A DNA stretch of 64,000 bases, taken from contig OY987242.1 of the NCBI GenBank assembly GCA_963920765.1, positions 38,300,764 to 38,364,763 on the forward strand, read 5' to 3'. Shown one piece after another: positions 39,122-49,800 of this stretch. The stretch's first letter is position 1. Every line of letters starts with the position of its first letter. The notes under the pieces were generated by a model. The model saw only the letters and a program-made list of their open reading frames with translations. It made no database searches and was not told the origin of the DNA. The stretch is from Ulota crispa (Eukaryota; Streptophyta; Bryopsida; Orthotrichales; Orthotrichaceae). The position numbers and the translations under genes are program-made.

Positions 39122-39760
39122 AGTTCTCCTACTGAGGAAAGCGTCCTTGAGGAACAACAGATACAACGTAGCAGGAGGTCCAGGCACAACTAGACCAAAC
39201 CAAAGTTTATGGAGGCAGGACCATCGGAGCCTGTATCGAAGAATTCTCAGAGAGAAACTGTAGTTCAAAGAGACGTGAGCATGCATGAAGCGACGTTTGT
39301 GCAGAGTTCATCGACGCTGTCAGATTTGGCAAAAACAAACTCCTTCCATGAGTAGCATAGAGGATTGCGTAGAAGGTCAATTGTTACATGATTTACATGA
39401 GGGATTATGTTTGCAGCACATTAATTTATATATAGTTTGTTTTTCAAGTTATTGTGTGTGAATGACAATGTGATGTCAATGTATTTACTGTAGATGAAGT
39501 TAATTTTTTCACTACCAGGACCACCTGCAAGCAATTACGCAGCGGCTTCCTTGAGTTTTCAATAATTACCGTATGGTAGGAAGTAGTTGATTAAACTTAC
39601 AAATGACAGTATGCCTGGGAGTAAAAGTAAATGAGGGTGATGACTTTCAGAAGATTTGACTGCATGCTGATTATCATTCCTAGATTATAATGTTAGTTAA
39701 GCTGACTTTGCAATTTTGGATCTTTATAGAGCTGTGTGGGACCCTTGCGTGTGTTTCATG
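39122..39760. other. CACTA1 right interior, 3' untranslated and spacer
   Basis: No gene is seen between the end of the transposase and the right terminus. An open frame at 39033-39263 overlapping the C-terminal tail has no recognisable domain. Confidence 0.4.
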
Positions 39761-39856
39761 GGAAAATTGACAATTATATTGGAATTGTCAATCCGGACAG
39801 GCTTTTGACAGAGTTTGTCAATTACTTGTACATTTGGCATGGTTTTTTCTGTAGTG
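39760..39856. repeat. CACTA1 right terminus with TTGACA-motif array
   Basis: Four TTGACA/TGTCAA motifs (39767, 39786, 39805, 39816) stand about 10-20 bp apart within 95 bp of the GTAGTG end, mirroring the left-end array. Confidence 0.65.
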
Positions 39857-40752
39857 AATAGTGTAATAAACCAATGTGTACAAGAAAAAATCAGCCCATT
39901 CAATGACTTTGTGGATAGTCAAATTATAATGTTTGAAGTGAGAAAAAAACTATTTTTCATTCTTGCAAAACAAGGTCAATAGAATTTGAGCCCTCTTGAA
40001 GTAGACTCTTTTCTCCACAAAAAAATGAGGCTTTGACCATTTGTAAGTATATGATGTTAGGTTCACTCATGAAAATTTTGAGATGCAAGTATGGAGTCTA
40101 GTTTATTCTAAATCATTTTGCAATACAAGGAGGTTAAATGAATTGACAATACACTTAGTCATTTTTTCATGATTTCTTGTGCAATGAGGAAATCTTTTAT
40201 TTGAAATCTAAACAAGAAAAAGTTAGATAAAAACATTTGGAATATTTATAAAAAAATTCAAGAACTTTGAATTTAAAAATTGTAAGGTAAAATGGCTTGA
40301 AGTTTGAAGAAAGTATTTTTTCTTAAAACCGCCTAAACATAGTTAACAAAGTTTGACTCCTCTTAGAATGTGATTTGAGAGCTCTTACTATTGTTTTTAA
40401 ATTTTTGACAATTGTATACTATATTTTATTAGATACATACGTGCCAAATTTCAAATGTTGATGAGAGTTTTAGCATAAGATTCTCCAAAGATGCCCAAAT
40501 TGCTTAAGTTGCCATAATTCTTTTTAGTAGCATAACTTTTGAAGTAAGCATCCAATTGGGGAAATTTTTACATTCCCTCTTAGAGGATACATTTTTACAC
40601 CTTTTATAACAATTTTGAGAACATCCAATAAAAATTAACTTCATACTACCCAAGTTCTCAAGTGTCCATTGATTGGTCAGTTGGTCCTTCAAGGGTTAAT
40701 GCAATTTTTTATTCAAGTGGTCCATCGTTCATCCAGTCATTGCATTAGCACC

Positions 40753-42320
40753 TCCTTGAAAGAAAGAAAGGAAAACAAATGATTAATTTTTTCAAACTTT
40801 TATAATACCATTACTATTTTTTTGAGGTATTTTTGCTTTATGTAATTCAGAAGTCCTATATTTTTAGTTTCAAATTCAAGCACTTCCAATTATTTTGAAT
40901 ATAGCTTTAGAATGATAGAAGTAAAACAAATCTTTTGATCTAAATATAAAAAAATTAACATTAAATTCTCAAATTTCATGTTGAAATCACACCTTGGAGT
41001 GTGACGTCAGCAATTTTAGATGTGATTTCAGCAATTTGCAAATGACTTCTAATTTGCATGACTTAAACTTAAAATAACTATGCTATGCATCTAGTGTAAA
41101 GACCAACTAAAAGTTCGAATATTTACAGCATTGAACAAAATGAGCTTGAAAAAAATGAAATTGACTTTCAAATGCTCCATCTTGATTGAAACATTTATTG
41201 ATATTTTAACCCCATTATGTACATCTGTACAAAATTTGAAGCATAACTAAAGGTAAACAATTCCCATGCATACGTAGACTTGGATTTTCATCTATCCTTG
41301 CAATATTACTTTTTGTGCTAGTTTTTTAATGTTTGTTTGATTTGAAATTTTAAAACGCTTACCTGCAATTTTTCTATTGTTCAAAGAGTGCGGTCTTGCT
41401 TCACCTCAAAAACTTTCTTTCTAATTCAAAACACGGCCAATTTAAAACATTTCAAGTTACGATTTTAAAAAGCAAGTCTTTATATAGAAAAAAATTAATG
41501 GATTTCATTTTGAGATTAAAATTAGCAAGAATTTAGAGTTTTATGTTTCAGATTGTATGAATAAATACTAGTGAGTACCTTGCTAGACGTACTTATATGA
41601 ATATGATTTACAAATCTTAAGCTGAGAATCTTGTTCGAAAGTCATTGTTTCAATTATTCTTGTATATCGCACTTTATGATTCATTGCTACATTTTTCAAA
41701 TTCTAAAGTGTCCCCAGTCCTTTTGCGTTTGTTTGTGCAAAAAAATTCAACATGAAATGCATTTGTTGCAAAATTATATAATCAATTACGCGTAATAGGA
41801 GAAACACTTTATAGATTCTTACACACACTTTTGCAAAAAATGCCTTACATAGGTAAAGTCACTTCTTTTAGCCTTTAAAGGTCATTTTAGGTTTAGGTGT
41901 GGTAACTTCAAGAATCACATAAAGATCAAGAAGCACAGATTGAGGCCAAGCATGAATACATGACCAATCACAAGAGAGAAACATACACATGGAAAATCAA
42001 TTCAGAACTCAAGGCAAAGAATAAAGAAATCTTTCAAATCTCTTATGGCACTTGCGAACATGAAAAAATCTCATATTGCAAAAATGTATTATACAATGAT
42101 TTGCGTATAATCGAATCGGAAAACCCCTACCTAGGCTACCACAACTAAGAGGCACTTTTGTCCAAAGAAAGATTGTAATTGGAAATCCAGTCTCTAAGAG
42201 CTTGTTTCCATTGGGGATCTAGAGTGGATAAAAGTTAGACCTCCAACTTCTAGCTTGGCAAAAATTGAATATCATTCTTGAACCTTCCAAACCCCAGACT
42301 GGAACTTGCTATTAAAACTA
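40753..42320. other. AT-rich intergenic DNA, no gene recognised
   Basis: No recognisable coding, RNA or terminal-repeat structure. The family-X repeat may continue some way past 40752, but its paralogue is cut by the window edge. Confidence 0.5.
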
Positions 42321-42634
42321 GGGAAAATTTCATGGACATCCTTGCAACATTTACATAGATACCCTTGCTTTTTTAGAACAAACACAAATACCTTTGGACC
42401 AAAAAATTTAGGCATTTGTTTATTGTGCTCATATTTCCTTTGTGACCAATGCTGGAGAAGGGAATGTAATGAAACAAAAGAAAAGCAACTTGCACACAAA
42501 GGAAGAAGAGAAGTGACATGCACAACAAAACAAACGCTTGAAAATATTGATACAAGGGTAATTGTGTAATTTCTGAAAAAGCGAAGATATCTATGTAAAT
42601 ATTGCAAACTTCAAGGGTATCCATGCAATTTTCC
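42321..42634. mobile_element. fold-back element, family F2 copy 1
   Basis: The left end GGGAAAATTTCATGGACATC pairs with the right end GGTATCCATGCAATTTTCC. Arms continue with CATAGATACCCTTGC opposite AGATATCTATG. It matches 55443-55744 along its length, including the TTAGGCATTTG and GTGACATGCA segments. Non-coding. Confidence 0.7.
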
Positions 42635-42635
42635 T

Positions 42636-42660
42636 TTAATCCCTGAGCGCCCTAGCGACA
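42636..42660. repeat. single end of a piggyBac-like element (subfamily C)
   Basis: TTAA + TCCCTGAGCGCC matches the end of the element at 51608-51850. No matching right end with TTAA was found within the next kilobase, so this may be a truncated copy. It starts within two bases of the F2 fold-back end. Confidence 0.45.
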
Positions 42661-43964
42661 AGATCTTGTTGTTGCATAATTTCAAAGGCTTGTTTGAAGC
42701 ACTAGATCTACTTTTTTGATCTTGATATATACTACAATTATGAAGGCATTCAAGTTGTTCATGCAATGAGTAATGGCAAGGAAAGCCAAATGTTGTACAA
42801 GTGCTGCAAGAGACTTGATTGGATGAACACCATACAAGGTGAGGGGGCAAACATTGTTTTATAGAATGCAACTGGTAAATATCCCTTATAAGCTTCTTTA
42901 TGTGTGCTTTGTAGTAGCAGGAAGTTTGTTGGCAAGGGTTCAAGCACGTTCTAGACCCTTATTATGGCAATTGTCACCAAAGGTGCTAGTCATTGTTTAT
43001 TGTGCAATAGCGATTTGAAACCCTAAAACTTGACATAGAAAAGAAGTACAATTTTCAATAATTTGCAAGTGTGTTCGTGCACATCTAATCTTGCTGCTCA
43101 CAAAATTTAAGACAAATCAAGGGCTTATAGAATTTTGTAAAAATCATCAAATAGCAACTACCTACCAAAAAATGGGATTTTGTCATCACACGTTGTTTGA
43201 TCAAATATTATAATCTTGCATCTCCCACGGTCAATTATTCCCAAAATTTACAAGCCTTCTTCTTAGTAGGTGTTCCACTATTCTCAATGGTCACTTTTTG
43301 TGAATCATGCAATTGACTGAGATACAATGCATCCTAGAATGCATCAAAGTTGTAGGTCTCCAAAAAACCTTGATTTTGGTGTATACAAACTAGGCTAAGA
43401 GCATCACTACCTGTCCTACAAAACAGATGGCCTTCTGGGAAGAGGCCGGCCTACTCCCAAAAATGAGCCCCATCCAACCCCAAAAATGGATGACCTTTTG
43501 GAAAGTGTGACCCCAAAACTTGCCATGGCCTCAAAAATTGCCTTGTTTTCAAGCCACCCTCTTGGCCTCCAAATCCTAACGAGACTAGAGGCGCACCTTT
43601 CTCCTCTAACGTGATTTGCTCACAATTTGTTCTTTTTGAGCACAAAAGAAGGGAGCCAATGGGGGCCAAGGCTCCTTGGCCTCTTAACATGCCATTATAG
43701 TGGCCCCTGACCTCCAAATCCAATGGCCCCTCCTGTTGCAAGCCCAAAATAGGCCAAATATTTGAGGGCCGGGTGGTGATGCCCTTAGGGCAGTGTTTTT
43801 TTTGGGCCTCATGAGGCCACCCTGTCAAAAATTGGGCCACTAGGTCTCCTTCTCTTGCAAAACTCCCCATTCTTGGGAGGGCACACGACATGTGTCAGCC
43901 CAAAAAAACACACTGACCCAGGGGTTAAAACAAATAATCTGGCCAAGATTTCAAAGTTTTTTCT
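42661..43964. other. intergenic DNA with a GC-shifted block
   Basis: 42661-43390 is AT-rich without a gene. From 43390 to about 43900 the composition becomes GC-richer, with repeated short CCCCAAAA(A)TGG and GGCCTC stretches. A 146-codon open frame on the minus strand (43451-43891) has no recognisable domain and unusual composition; I do not call it a gene. Confidence 0.45.
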
Positions 43965-44364
43965 CAACTGTACCCCGTGGTCAACGTGGATGGGCCTCCA
44001 GTTCCGGTTACCAATGGAAACGGGCGTGACGGTCAACCCCCGCTCCACCCCGCGTCGTGTCACGTCACGTGGGCTTTCAGAGCGGCCTTTCTTTCTTGCC
44101 GCGCCATGACTGATGCCCGCTGTGGCCTGGTGCAGTGGTGCTCCTCCTGCACTGCAGCGCCGTCAACGTCGACGGCTGCGCCCTTCAACTACCTTCGCCC
44201 ACCCTCTGTCCCACGCGTTTTCTCCGCAGCCATGAAGGCTCCCACCGTGGCGCCATCACTTGCCCCGGCGCACTTGCTGCTTCGCTTTCGGAAGGCGCAA
44301 TCGGTCCACACTAAGCTTAACTATGTGTTGTGACGTGCATTCACGTTGAATTGGCGTTCCAGAC
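43965..44364 (+). promoter_or_regulatory. promoter and 5' leader region of dolichol kinase
   Basis: GC-rich block directly before the start codon. It contains a G-box core, CACGTG (44066-44071), within GTCACGTGGGC, a bZIP/bHLH-type site. Whether it is used is unknown. Confidence 0.35.
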
Positions 44365-46041
44365 ATGCGGTCTCGGGGCGCATCGGCACCGCCGCTATGG
44401 CAGGAGGCCGCCGTGGTGCTGGTGATCGTGAGCAGGGTTATCGTCGCTATGCGGGGGGTGTGCGATGCTGGCGTGATTGCCGCTTGGCTACTGCTGGCCG
44501 CGTTCGCCTGGGTTGTGGACAGTGGTGGCAGCGAGAACGTGACGGGTCTGAGCTTTCGCCCCACGCAAGCGCCGGGAATTCTGCTCGGAGCTGTAACTCC
44601 GCCGCTGGTGATGGCCTCTCGGCTGGCTGAAGCACCACGATCCGAGCGGGCTCGCGTGGAATTCTGGAGCTCCATCGCCTGTAGTTCTGCTTTGCTGGCG
44701 CTTTTGATTTGGGGAAAGGAAAGAGAGGGAAAGCGAGAAGTTGTGGAGCGGAGGCATGGATACAGGGTAGAGACTGACGCGAATAGGAACAGGTTGAGTT
44801 CACTGGGTTTTCGGTCAAAATCTTGGGAATATCGAAAGGCCGCAGCGGTGATCGTGTTTTCATTGCTGGTGGTGCTGCAATTAGGGTTTGCCAGTGGCTT
44901 GACGTGGTGCGTCGTAAATGCAGCTGGAAGTGTGTTCGTTTTTCGTTCTTTTCTCCAAGCATTTCCTTCATGTACATCAGCGGGAGAGGCGATGCTAGTA
45001 TCCCATGGATTAACTCTTTATCTGAGCAATACAATTTTGGAGCCGTTGTGGAAACTGTTGCTCTACAGGATGAGGCCAGAATTGACGCCGGCAGAGAATG
45101 TAGACCCTGTTCTTGCTATCGTGCAAGCAATAGTGCTGGGAATGCTTCTAGTCCCGGTATTGTACAAAAGCCTTCTGAGCACCCTTTCTTTAGAGGTCGT
45201 AGAGAAGAAGGAGCCAATATTGGAATCCGCCCCAAGAGCTGCATTGTTGTGCGTCACCTTTCTAGCAGTGGTGTTCTGGATCGCTCCAGCATGGTTGCGT
45301 CTCGTAGTAGGAGTACCTCAGCATCCCGTCCTTTGGATTCTCCGCTTCGTGATGGAACAGCCCGTGCAAAGAGTGGGGTTATGCGTATACTGGGTGCTCA
45401 CAATCGGCCTGTTTTTACATCAAATGACCATGAGGAAGCAGATGGCAAGGATAATGATACGCAAGGGGTTCCACATCATGGCTGTGGTCATGTTCGTGCC
45501 TGCCCTGGCCTTCCAAGCCGACTTCTTGCGAATCTCCTTTGCTTTGGCATTCGGAGTTTTTGTAGTTGTGGAAGCAATTAGGGTGTGGAGAGTTCCTCCT
45601 CTCGGGGAGAAGATACAGACATTTTTGAAGGCTTTTACAGATTCCAGGGACTCGGACGTGTTGATCATTAGTCACTTCTCCTTGCTGCTGGGATGTGCTA
45701 TTCCCGTCTGGCTGAGCTCCACAGAGAAACCACTGGCAGCCTACGCAGGCATCCTGAGCCTGGGAATTGGCGACACCATGGCTTCTGTCGTAGGATATAA
45801 TTTTGGTTCCATGCGATTGAGCAGTTTGAGTAAGAAGACATGGGAAGGGACCATCGCTGGGATACTAAGCCTCCTCACAGCGTCGGTTCTCCTTTCCTTC
45901 ATGCCGCCAACGTTTCCCTTGGCTGGTCAGGTGGGATCCATGGCTGTCGCGGCCATATGTGCAGGTCTTGTGGAAGCCTTCACCTCGCAACTTGACAACG
46001 CTTTTGTCCCAATTGTCTATTACAGCCTCTTGTGTTTGTGA
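44365..46041 (+). CDS. DOK1: dolichol kinase (EVAN/DOK1 type), single exon
   Basis: 558 aa, a multi-spanning ER membrane enzyme. It phosphorylates dolichol with CTP to give dolichyl phosphate, the sugar carrier for N-glycosylation, O-mannosylation and GPI anchors. Hydrophobic helices run through the protein (for example WLLLAAFAWVV, VIVFSLLVVLQLGFASGL). The C-terminal third holds the kinase signature: RKGFHIMAVVMF from 366, SHFSLLLGC, LGIGDTMAS with Asp470, and KKTWEGTIAG from 490, corresponding to the CTP-binding GxGD and KKTxEGT motifs. It ends QLDNAFVPIVYYSLL, as in the family. The length fits the plant enzymes. The ATG at 44365 keeps the plant-type N-terminal helix; no in-frame upstream ATG was seen. 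It has no introns and no break. Confidence 0.92.
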   Translation: MRSRGASAPPLWQEAAVVLVIVSRVIVAMRGVCDAGVIAAWLLLAAFAWVVDSGGSENVTGLSFRPTQAPGILLGAVTPPLVMASRLAEAPRSERARVEFWSSIACSSALLALLIWGKEREGKREVVERRHGYRVETDANRNRLSSLGFRSKSWEYRKAAAVIVFSLLVVLQLGFASGLTWCVVNAAGSVFVFRSFLQAFPSCTSAGEAMLVSHGLTLYLSNTILEPLWKLLLYRMRPELTPAENVDPVLAIVQAIVLGMLLVPVLYKSLLSTLSLEVVEKKEPILESAPRAALLCVTFLAVVFWIAPAWLRLVVGVPQHPVLWILRFVMEQPVQRVGLCVYWVLTIGLFLHQMTMRKQMARIMIRKGFHIMAVVMFVPALAFQADFLRISFALAFGVFVVVEAIRVWRVPPLGEKIQTFLKAFTDSRDSDVLIISHFSLLLGCAIPVWLSSTEKPLAAYAGILSLGIGDTMASVVGYNFGSMRLSSLSKKTWEGTIAGILSLLTASVLLSFMPPTFPLAGQVGSMAVAAICAGLVEAFTSQLDNAFVPIVYYSLLCL

Positions 46042-47106
46042 TTTTCTTAGGAATTCATTTGACATATAGCACAGTGATTCAGCACTGAGCGTCCTCCAAT
46101 TGAGCACAAGCTTGTAGTGGTCTTGTGTGCCTTTGGTGGATATGTAACCAAGTGTATCATATTACAAGGAGTGAGCCAATCATCTTAGATGTTTCTTTCG
46201 CGAACATTTCTTAACTGTCCATTGTTATGTGAATCGTTGTTGTCTCTTTCAGCTCTGACACTTGTGCTTTTCACCTCTTGGACTTTATCCTTTATACGTG
46301 GTTATATGTAATCTGTGGCTGCGCCTTTGTTTCTTTACTTTGTGGCATTCGGTAGTATTGATGCTGTATTGAGCACAAATTTCTAGTTTCCGCATGTTTG
46401 CATTTGTTTGTTGATGTAGAAACTGGTGATTTCATTTCCGCTAGAAATAGAGTTTGTTGATTTGCTTCTCTCACTGGTAATAGTATACATAAATGTGGGT
46501 AAATTTAGCAAGACTTCCTCCAATTATTTTATTATAGCCCCAGAAAATGTAAACATTAGTGTTGGATTTGGATTTTAGTACGTTTCACAAAATAGTTAGC
46601 CACTTGAGCTAATTTTGAATATCACACCTGGGATCGTGATCTGAATTTTCAAGTATCTTGTTTACTAAGGTACCCGTACTTGATCCAGCCCCTCCAAGTT
46701 TATGGTGTTTAGTGTTGTTCAAATTTGGGAGAAATTTCGAATTTGCTTTCTTTTCCTTTTTTTGTATATTCAAGTTCCAGATCTTAGGAGGTTATCGGTG
46801 AAACTTCAATGAACTTGGAATCCATTTGATGAAACCACCAAGAAAGTATCAACGTGGTATCAAAATGTTCTCTATAATATGAGAGGAGTTTTATCAGAGT
46901 TTTATCAGAAATTGTTACTTTGCAATGCCACTAATTTGTTGAATTTGCTAGAACATGCATTGAAATGGTACAAGTTGGGCATTTAACATGCATGGCAACT
47001 ACCTTAGCTTGATAGCATAGAGAGCGCACTTGATTGGCCAAATTTTATGATAAGATAAACACGGAATTTCAATTTTAACAAGACAAAGTTTAAAATCGAT
47101 TATCTA
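46042..47106. other. dolichol kinase 3' flank and intergenic DNA
   Basis: Holds the 3' untranslated region, whose end was not fixed, then AT-rich sequence with no recognised gene or repeat. Confidence 0.5.
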
Positions 47107-48475
47107 CACCAAATGCTGCATTTAGGTTGTCCCATACTAATTTCTCAACATTTCACACTATTTCAATATTTACCAAGAATATTGTAACTTTTCCCGGGTG
47201 GATAACTTAACACATTTTAGATTTCACGTGCAGCATAACATAGAGAGGGGTTTATTCTTTTGAGGTAATAATTATAAAAAAAATTACAATTAAGAAAGAG
47301 TTCATTCAAATGGCAAAATTGAGTATAAGTAATATAGGTAGGTTTTAAACATGCATCATTAATTTTTTTACAAGTAATTAAGGGGCCAATATTGTGGGGT
47401 ATCATTTGGTCCTACTGTGTTTATGGTAGGTATAGGGTATCCAATGTTCCAATGAAGGTGCCAAGTGTTGGGTGATGAAAATTGAGGGCAACAAATGTGG
47501 ATGAATGGTTAGGGTCTACTTCACTTTTGGGTCAGGATTAGTCGTTGCTTGGTGTTAGAATGCACGTTCTAGCCTTCAGGGCTTTCGGCTTGTTTCATTT
47601 GGCTTGTGCACAATATTTTAATACATACATGTAAACGGAGTTCATTCACATGCTTTAACTCTTTGTCTATTTACTCTTGAATTTTTGGAGTGAAGAGGCA
47701 ATTCTAATTGCATTGTATATTTCCATGAAGGATATCATCTTTGTCTTGAATTTACTTATGAAAGCATAGTGCATTCATACCCTAACCCCTAAAGCCTAAA
47801 TTGTCAAATTACTCAACAATTCAAAATTTCCAATTATAAAGAAGATAGTCTAAGAAAAAAAATTGCTTAGCCCTTATAAGTAATTAAAGAGTGCTCTAAA
47901 ATTGGCCATTTGACCCAATTATATAATTATAGAGACCCTTTTATTTGGCCCAAGAAACTAAATAGCCCCCTATAAATTATCCCCTTGCTGCACGTGGGAT
48001 ACCCAACATACAAAGAGTAATCCATCCAAACACTTTTTTCATTAATTACTGTGATAAACAATGGAGGAAGCAAGCAAAGGTTGGGCGTAAAATCTCAAAC
48101 TCTATACAAAACTAGGAAGTAGTGTAAAGATAAAGAGAGTTGCAAGCCCCTCTAGGTGGCCAAAGGTGAGTCATGAGATAACTTTGCCAAGGCAAGGCAA
48201 CCTAATTGTTAACCCTTAAAGGACAGAGCTACTATAATACATAATATGTATGATGTTGTATAACTAGCATTTGCTACCAACTAAAAGTTTTAATTTGGGG
48301 TCTTGACTACCTCACTAGAACGGCATTGATCTATATTCTAACTTCTTTATTGATCTCAAACATAACAAAGGTGTGGATGCACTCTAAATATAAGAAAAAG
48401 ACCCCATATTGTACTAGTTGGAAAGGGCTGCTTAATCCTTTAGGGGTTAAGCCAACCTAAATGCACTATTTGGTG
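47107..48475. mobile_element. TA-flanked element, copy B, with a nested insertion
   Basis: The left end CACCAAATGCTGCATTTAGG and right end CCTAAATGCACTATTTGGTG are inverted matches and the same termini as copy A at 6265-6692. TA lies outside both ends (47105-47106, 48476-48477). It spans 1,369 bp, of which 242 bp is a TTAA-flanked insertion just inside the right end. Non-coding. Confidence 0.65.
48209..48450. mobile_element. piggyBac-like MITE, copy h
   Basis: 242 bp including both flanks: TTAA + CCCTTAAAGGACAGAGC at the left, TTAATCCTTTAGGGG + TTAA at the right. It sits inside the right terminal repeat of the TA-flanked element, so it is younger than that element. Confidence 0.7.
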
Positions 48476-48477
48476 TA

Positions 48478-49387
48478 GTACCTATAATGTTGGTTGACTA
48501 TTTGTTCATTATTGAAACCACATGTTTTTGAAAGAGATACTTTTCACAAAAAGTTTTATTTTATACGAATTCAAAGATACGTAAATACCTAACTTTTGCC
48601 ACACGTATCATTTACTAAATATGCCATTCTAGTGTGTTTTTCATGTGAAAACAATATAAAAATTTCTACTTACGTAAAACATAGATACAGGTTGCAATTT
48701 GTGACTTCCAATTCCCACATGATTTGTTGTTGTTCTTTTATCACTAGCAATTTTAAAAATTCCATAAAATCATTTTCTATCCAACTCGCTATCCAAAAGC
48801 TGGCACCCACATTAAATGGGCATCAATCAAAGTGTCACCAAGTTTCATTTCTATGATTTGCATTTAACATTACCACCATCTACAAGTGAGTGAACACACT
48901 AAATTGCATTAAGGTCTAGTGTTAATATTGTCTAATCATTAAAGAACAAGAAGGTTGACAAGTTCCAAGTTGCACTAAAATTAGAATATCTATTTGTAAC
49001 ATTTTGCCAATCCAAATTATATGCAATAAACTAATATAAAATCTTGTGATTTAAAATTGTACCACTAGTTTAGCTATTGTTGGTTTGAGGTACCAACCCC
49101 AAATTTAGAAGGAAACGTGTCTTCAGAAATTCAGGCCTTACCAAAAAAGAAAAGGTTTAGAAAAATTAACTTCATTTTTTACTTCGACATTTTCAAATGC
49201 AATGTACCCTAATATAATCCAGAATAGTTGTACACTTCAATTCTTTTGTTTCTGTTTGTGCCCAAACCTCTTTATATAAATTTCTAGAGAATAGCCAGTT
49301 TTTTTTCTATACATGAGTTTCAAATTTTAATATATAAACTAAGATGTACAAATTCTTAGTACAAGAGTTTAAGGTCATTTTAAATAC
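48478..49387. other. AT-rich intergenic DNA, no gene recognised
   Basis: No coding or repeat structure recognised. Confidence 0.5.
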
Positions 49388-49800
49388 GGGAATTGATATG
49401 TGCACCACACACCTTTGAACTACTGTACCACACCCCGGGATAAATTTTAGATTTCTACCATTAAAAAGTTGGATTTGAGAATTTGGAATTTTGATTTGGA
49501 CTTAGAGACCAAATTTAGTCTAGCACCGTAAAAAAAAGTTGCAATTCAACAACATCCAATGGAAAAGCTTATCTTTTTTTACAAACAAGAGTAAAAGTAA
49601 CACTTTTTTTCCTAACTAAACTCTTTTTCACTGGGTGTTATTGAATTGCAACTTTTTCCATGGTTCTAGACAAAATCATGGTCTCTAAGTCTAAATCTGA
49701 ATTCCAAATTCTCAAATTCAGTTTTTTGATGGTAGAAATCTAAAACTTATCTAAGATGTGGTACAAAAGTTCAAAGGGTATGGTACACATATCAATTCCC
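49388..49800. mobile_element. long-arm fold-back element, family F1 copy 2
   Basis: 413 bp, same ends (GGGAATTGATATGTGCACCA and its inverse) and arms as 29566-29977. The central spacer is the reverse complement of that in copy 1: AAGCTTATCTTTTTTTACAA here against TTGTAAAAAAAGATAAGCTT there. No good target duplication was seen. Confidence 0.75.

Larger units (their letters stand above)
12371..39856 (+). mobile_element. CACTA (En/Spm) DNA transposon, CACTA1
   Basis: Terminal repeats CACTACGGGAAGG... at 12371 and ...GTTTTTTCTGTAGTG ending at 39856 match beyond the CACTA core: CCAAATGTA and ATTGACA recur in register at both ends. Flanks are AAT (12368-12370) and AAT (39857-39859), a 3-bp duplication as expected. 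TTGACA/TGTCAA motifs are dense just inside both ends. It carries a tnp2-type transposase gene on the + strand (domains at 22.8-27.8 and 38.1-39.1 kb) and a decayed gene on the minus strand at 15.5-16.8 kb. The span is 27,486 bp because CACTA2 and its contents sit inside it. The coding parts contain stops and frame changes, so it is probably no longer autonomous. Confidence 0.85.
12256..40699. mobile_element. piggyBac-like TTAA-flanked element, copy a (interrupted)
   Basis: Left end TTAA + CCCCTAAAGGACCAAGGG (12256 on), right end TTGGTCCTTCAAGGG + TTAA (to 40699). Without CACTA1 and its target duplication it is 955 bp. It aligns along its length with copy b at 56143-57105 (963 bp), including the segments AAGTATATGATGTTAGGTTC and AACATTTGGAATAT. 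It encodes no transposase, so it is non-autonomous. Superfamily assignment rests on the TTAA duplication and the CCC termini, which are piggyBac hallmarks. Confidence 0.75.
12190..40752. mobile_element. family-X repeat, split by the nested insertions
   Basis: The left fragment 12190-12259 and right fragment 40696-40752 together align with the uninterrupted sequence at 63876-64000. Shared stretches include CACACCCAAAATTGCTAA, TTGTGAGCAT and, after the junction, TTAATG...TTATTCAAGT. The join falls exactly at a TTAA that is single in the other copy (63942-63945) and doubled here. The element's superfamily is unknown. Confidence 0.65.

Noticed and set aside
42306-42943. Several overlapping open frames of 80-111 codons
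   Set aside because: They fall in the F2 fold-back element and its flank, which explains the mirrored frames on both strands.
43451-43891. 146-codon open frame on the minus strand upstream of dolichol kinase
   Set aside because: No domain, odd composition from repeated CCCCAAAA and GGCCTC stretches, and no splice or neighbour support.
44447-45034. 195-codon open frame antisense to dolichol kinase
   Set aside because: It mirrors the GC-rich coding strand; the sense protein has clear kinase motifs and this one has none.
47780-47802. Telomere-type repeat (CCCTAACCCCTAAAGCC)
   Set aside because: Only about two imperfect units; it resembles the CCCCTAAA end of the TTAA family and lacks a tandem array.
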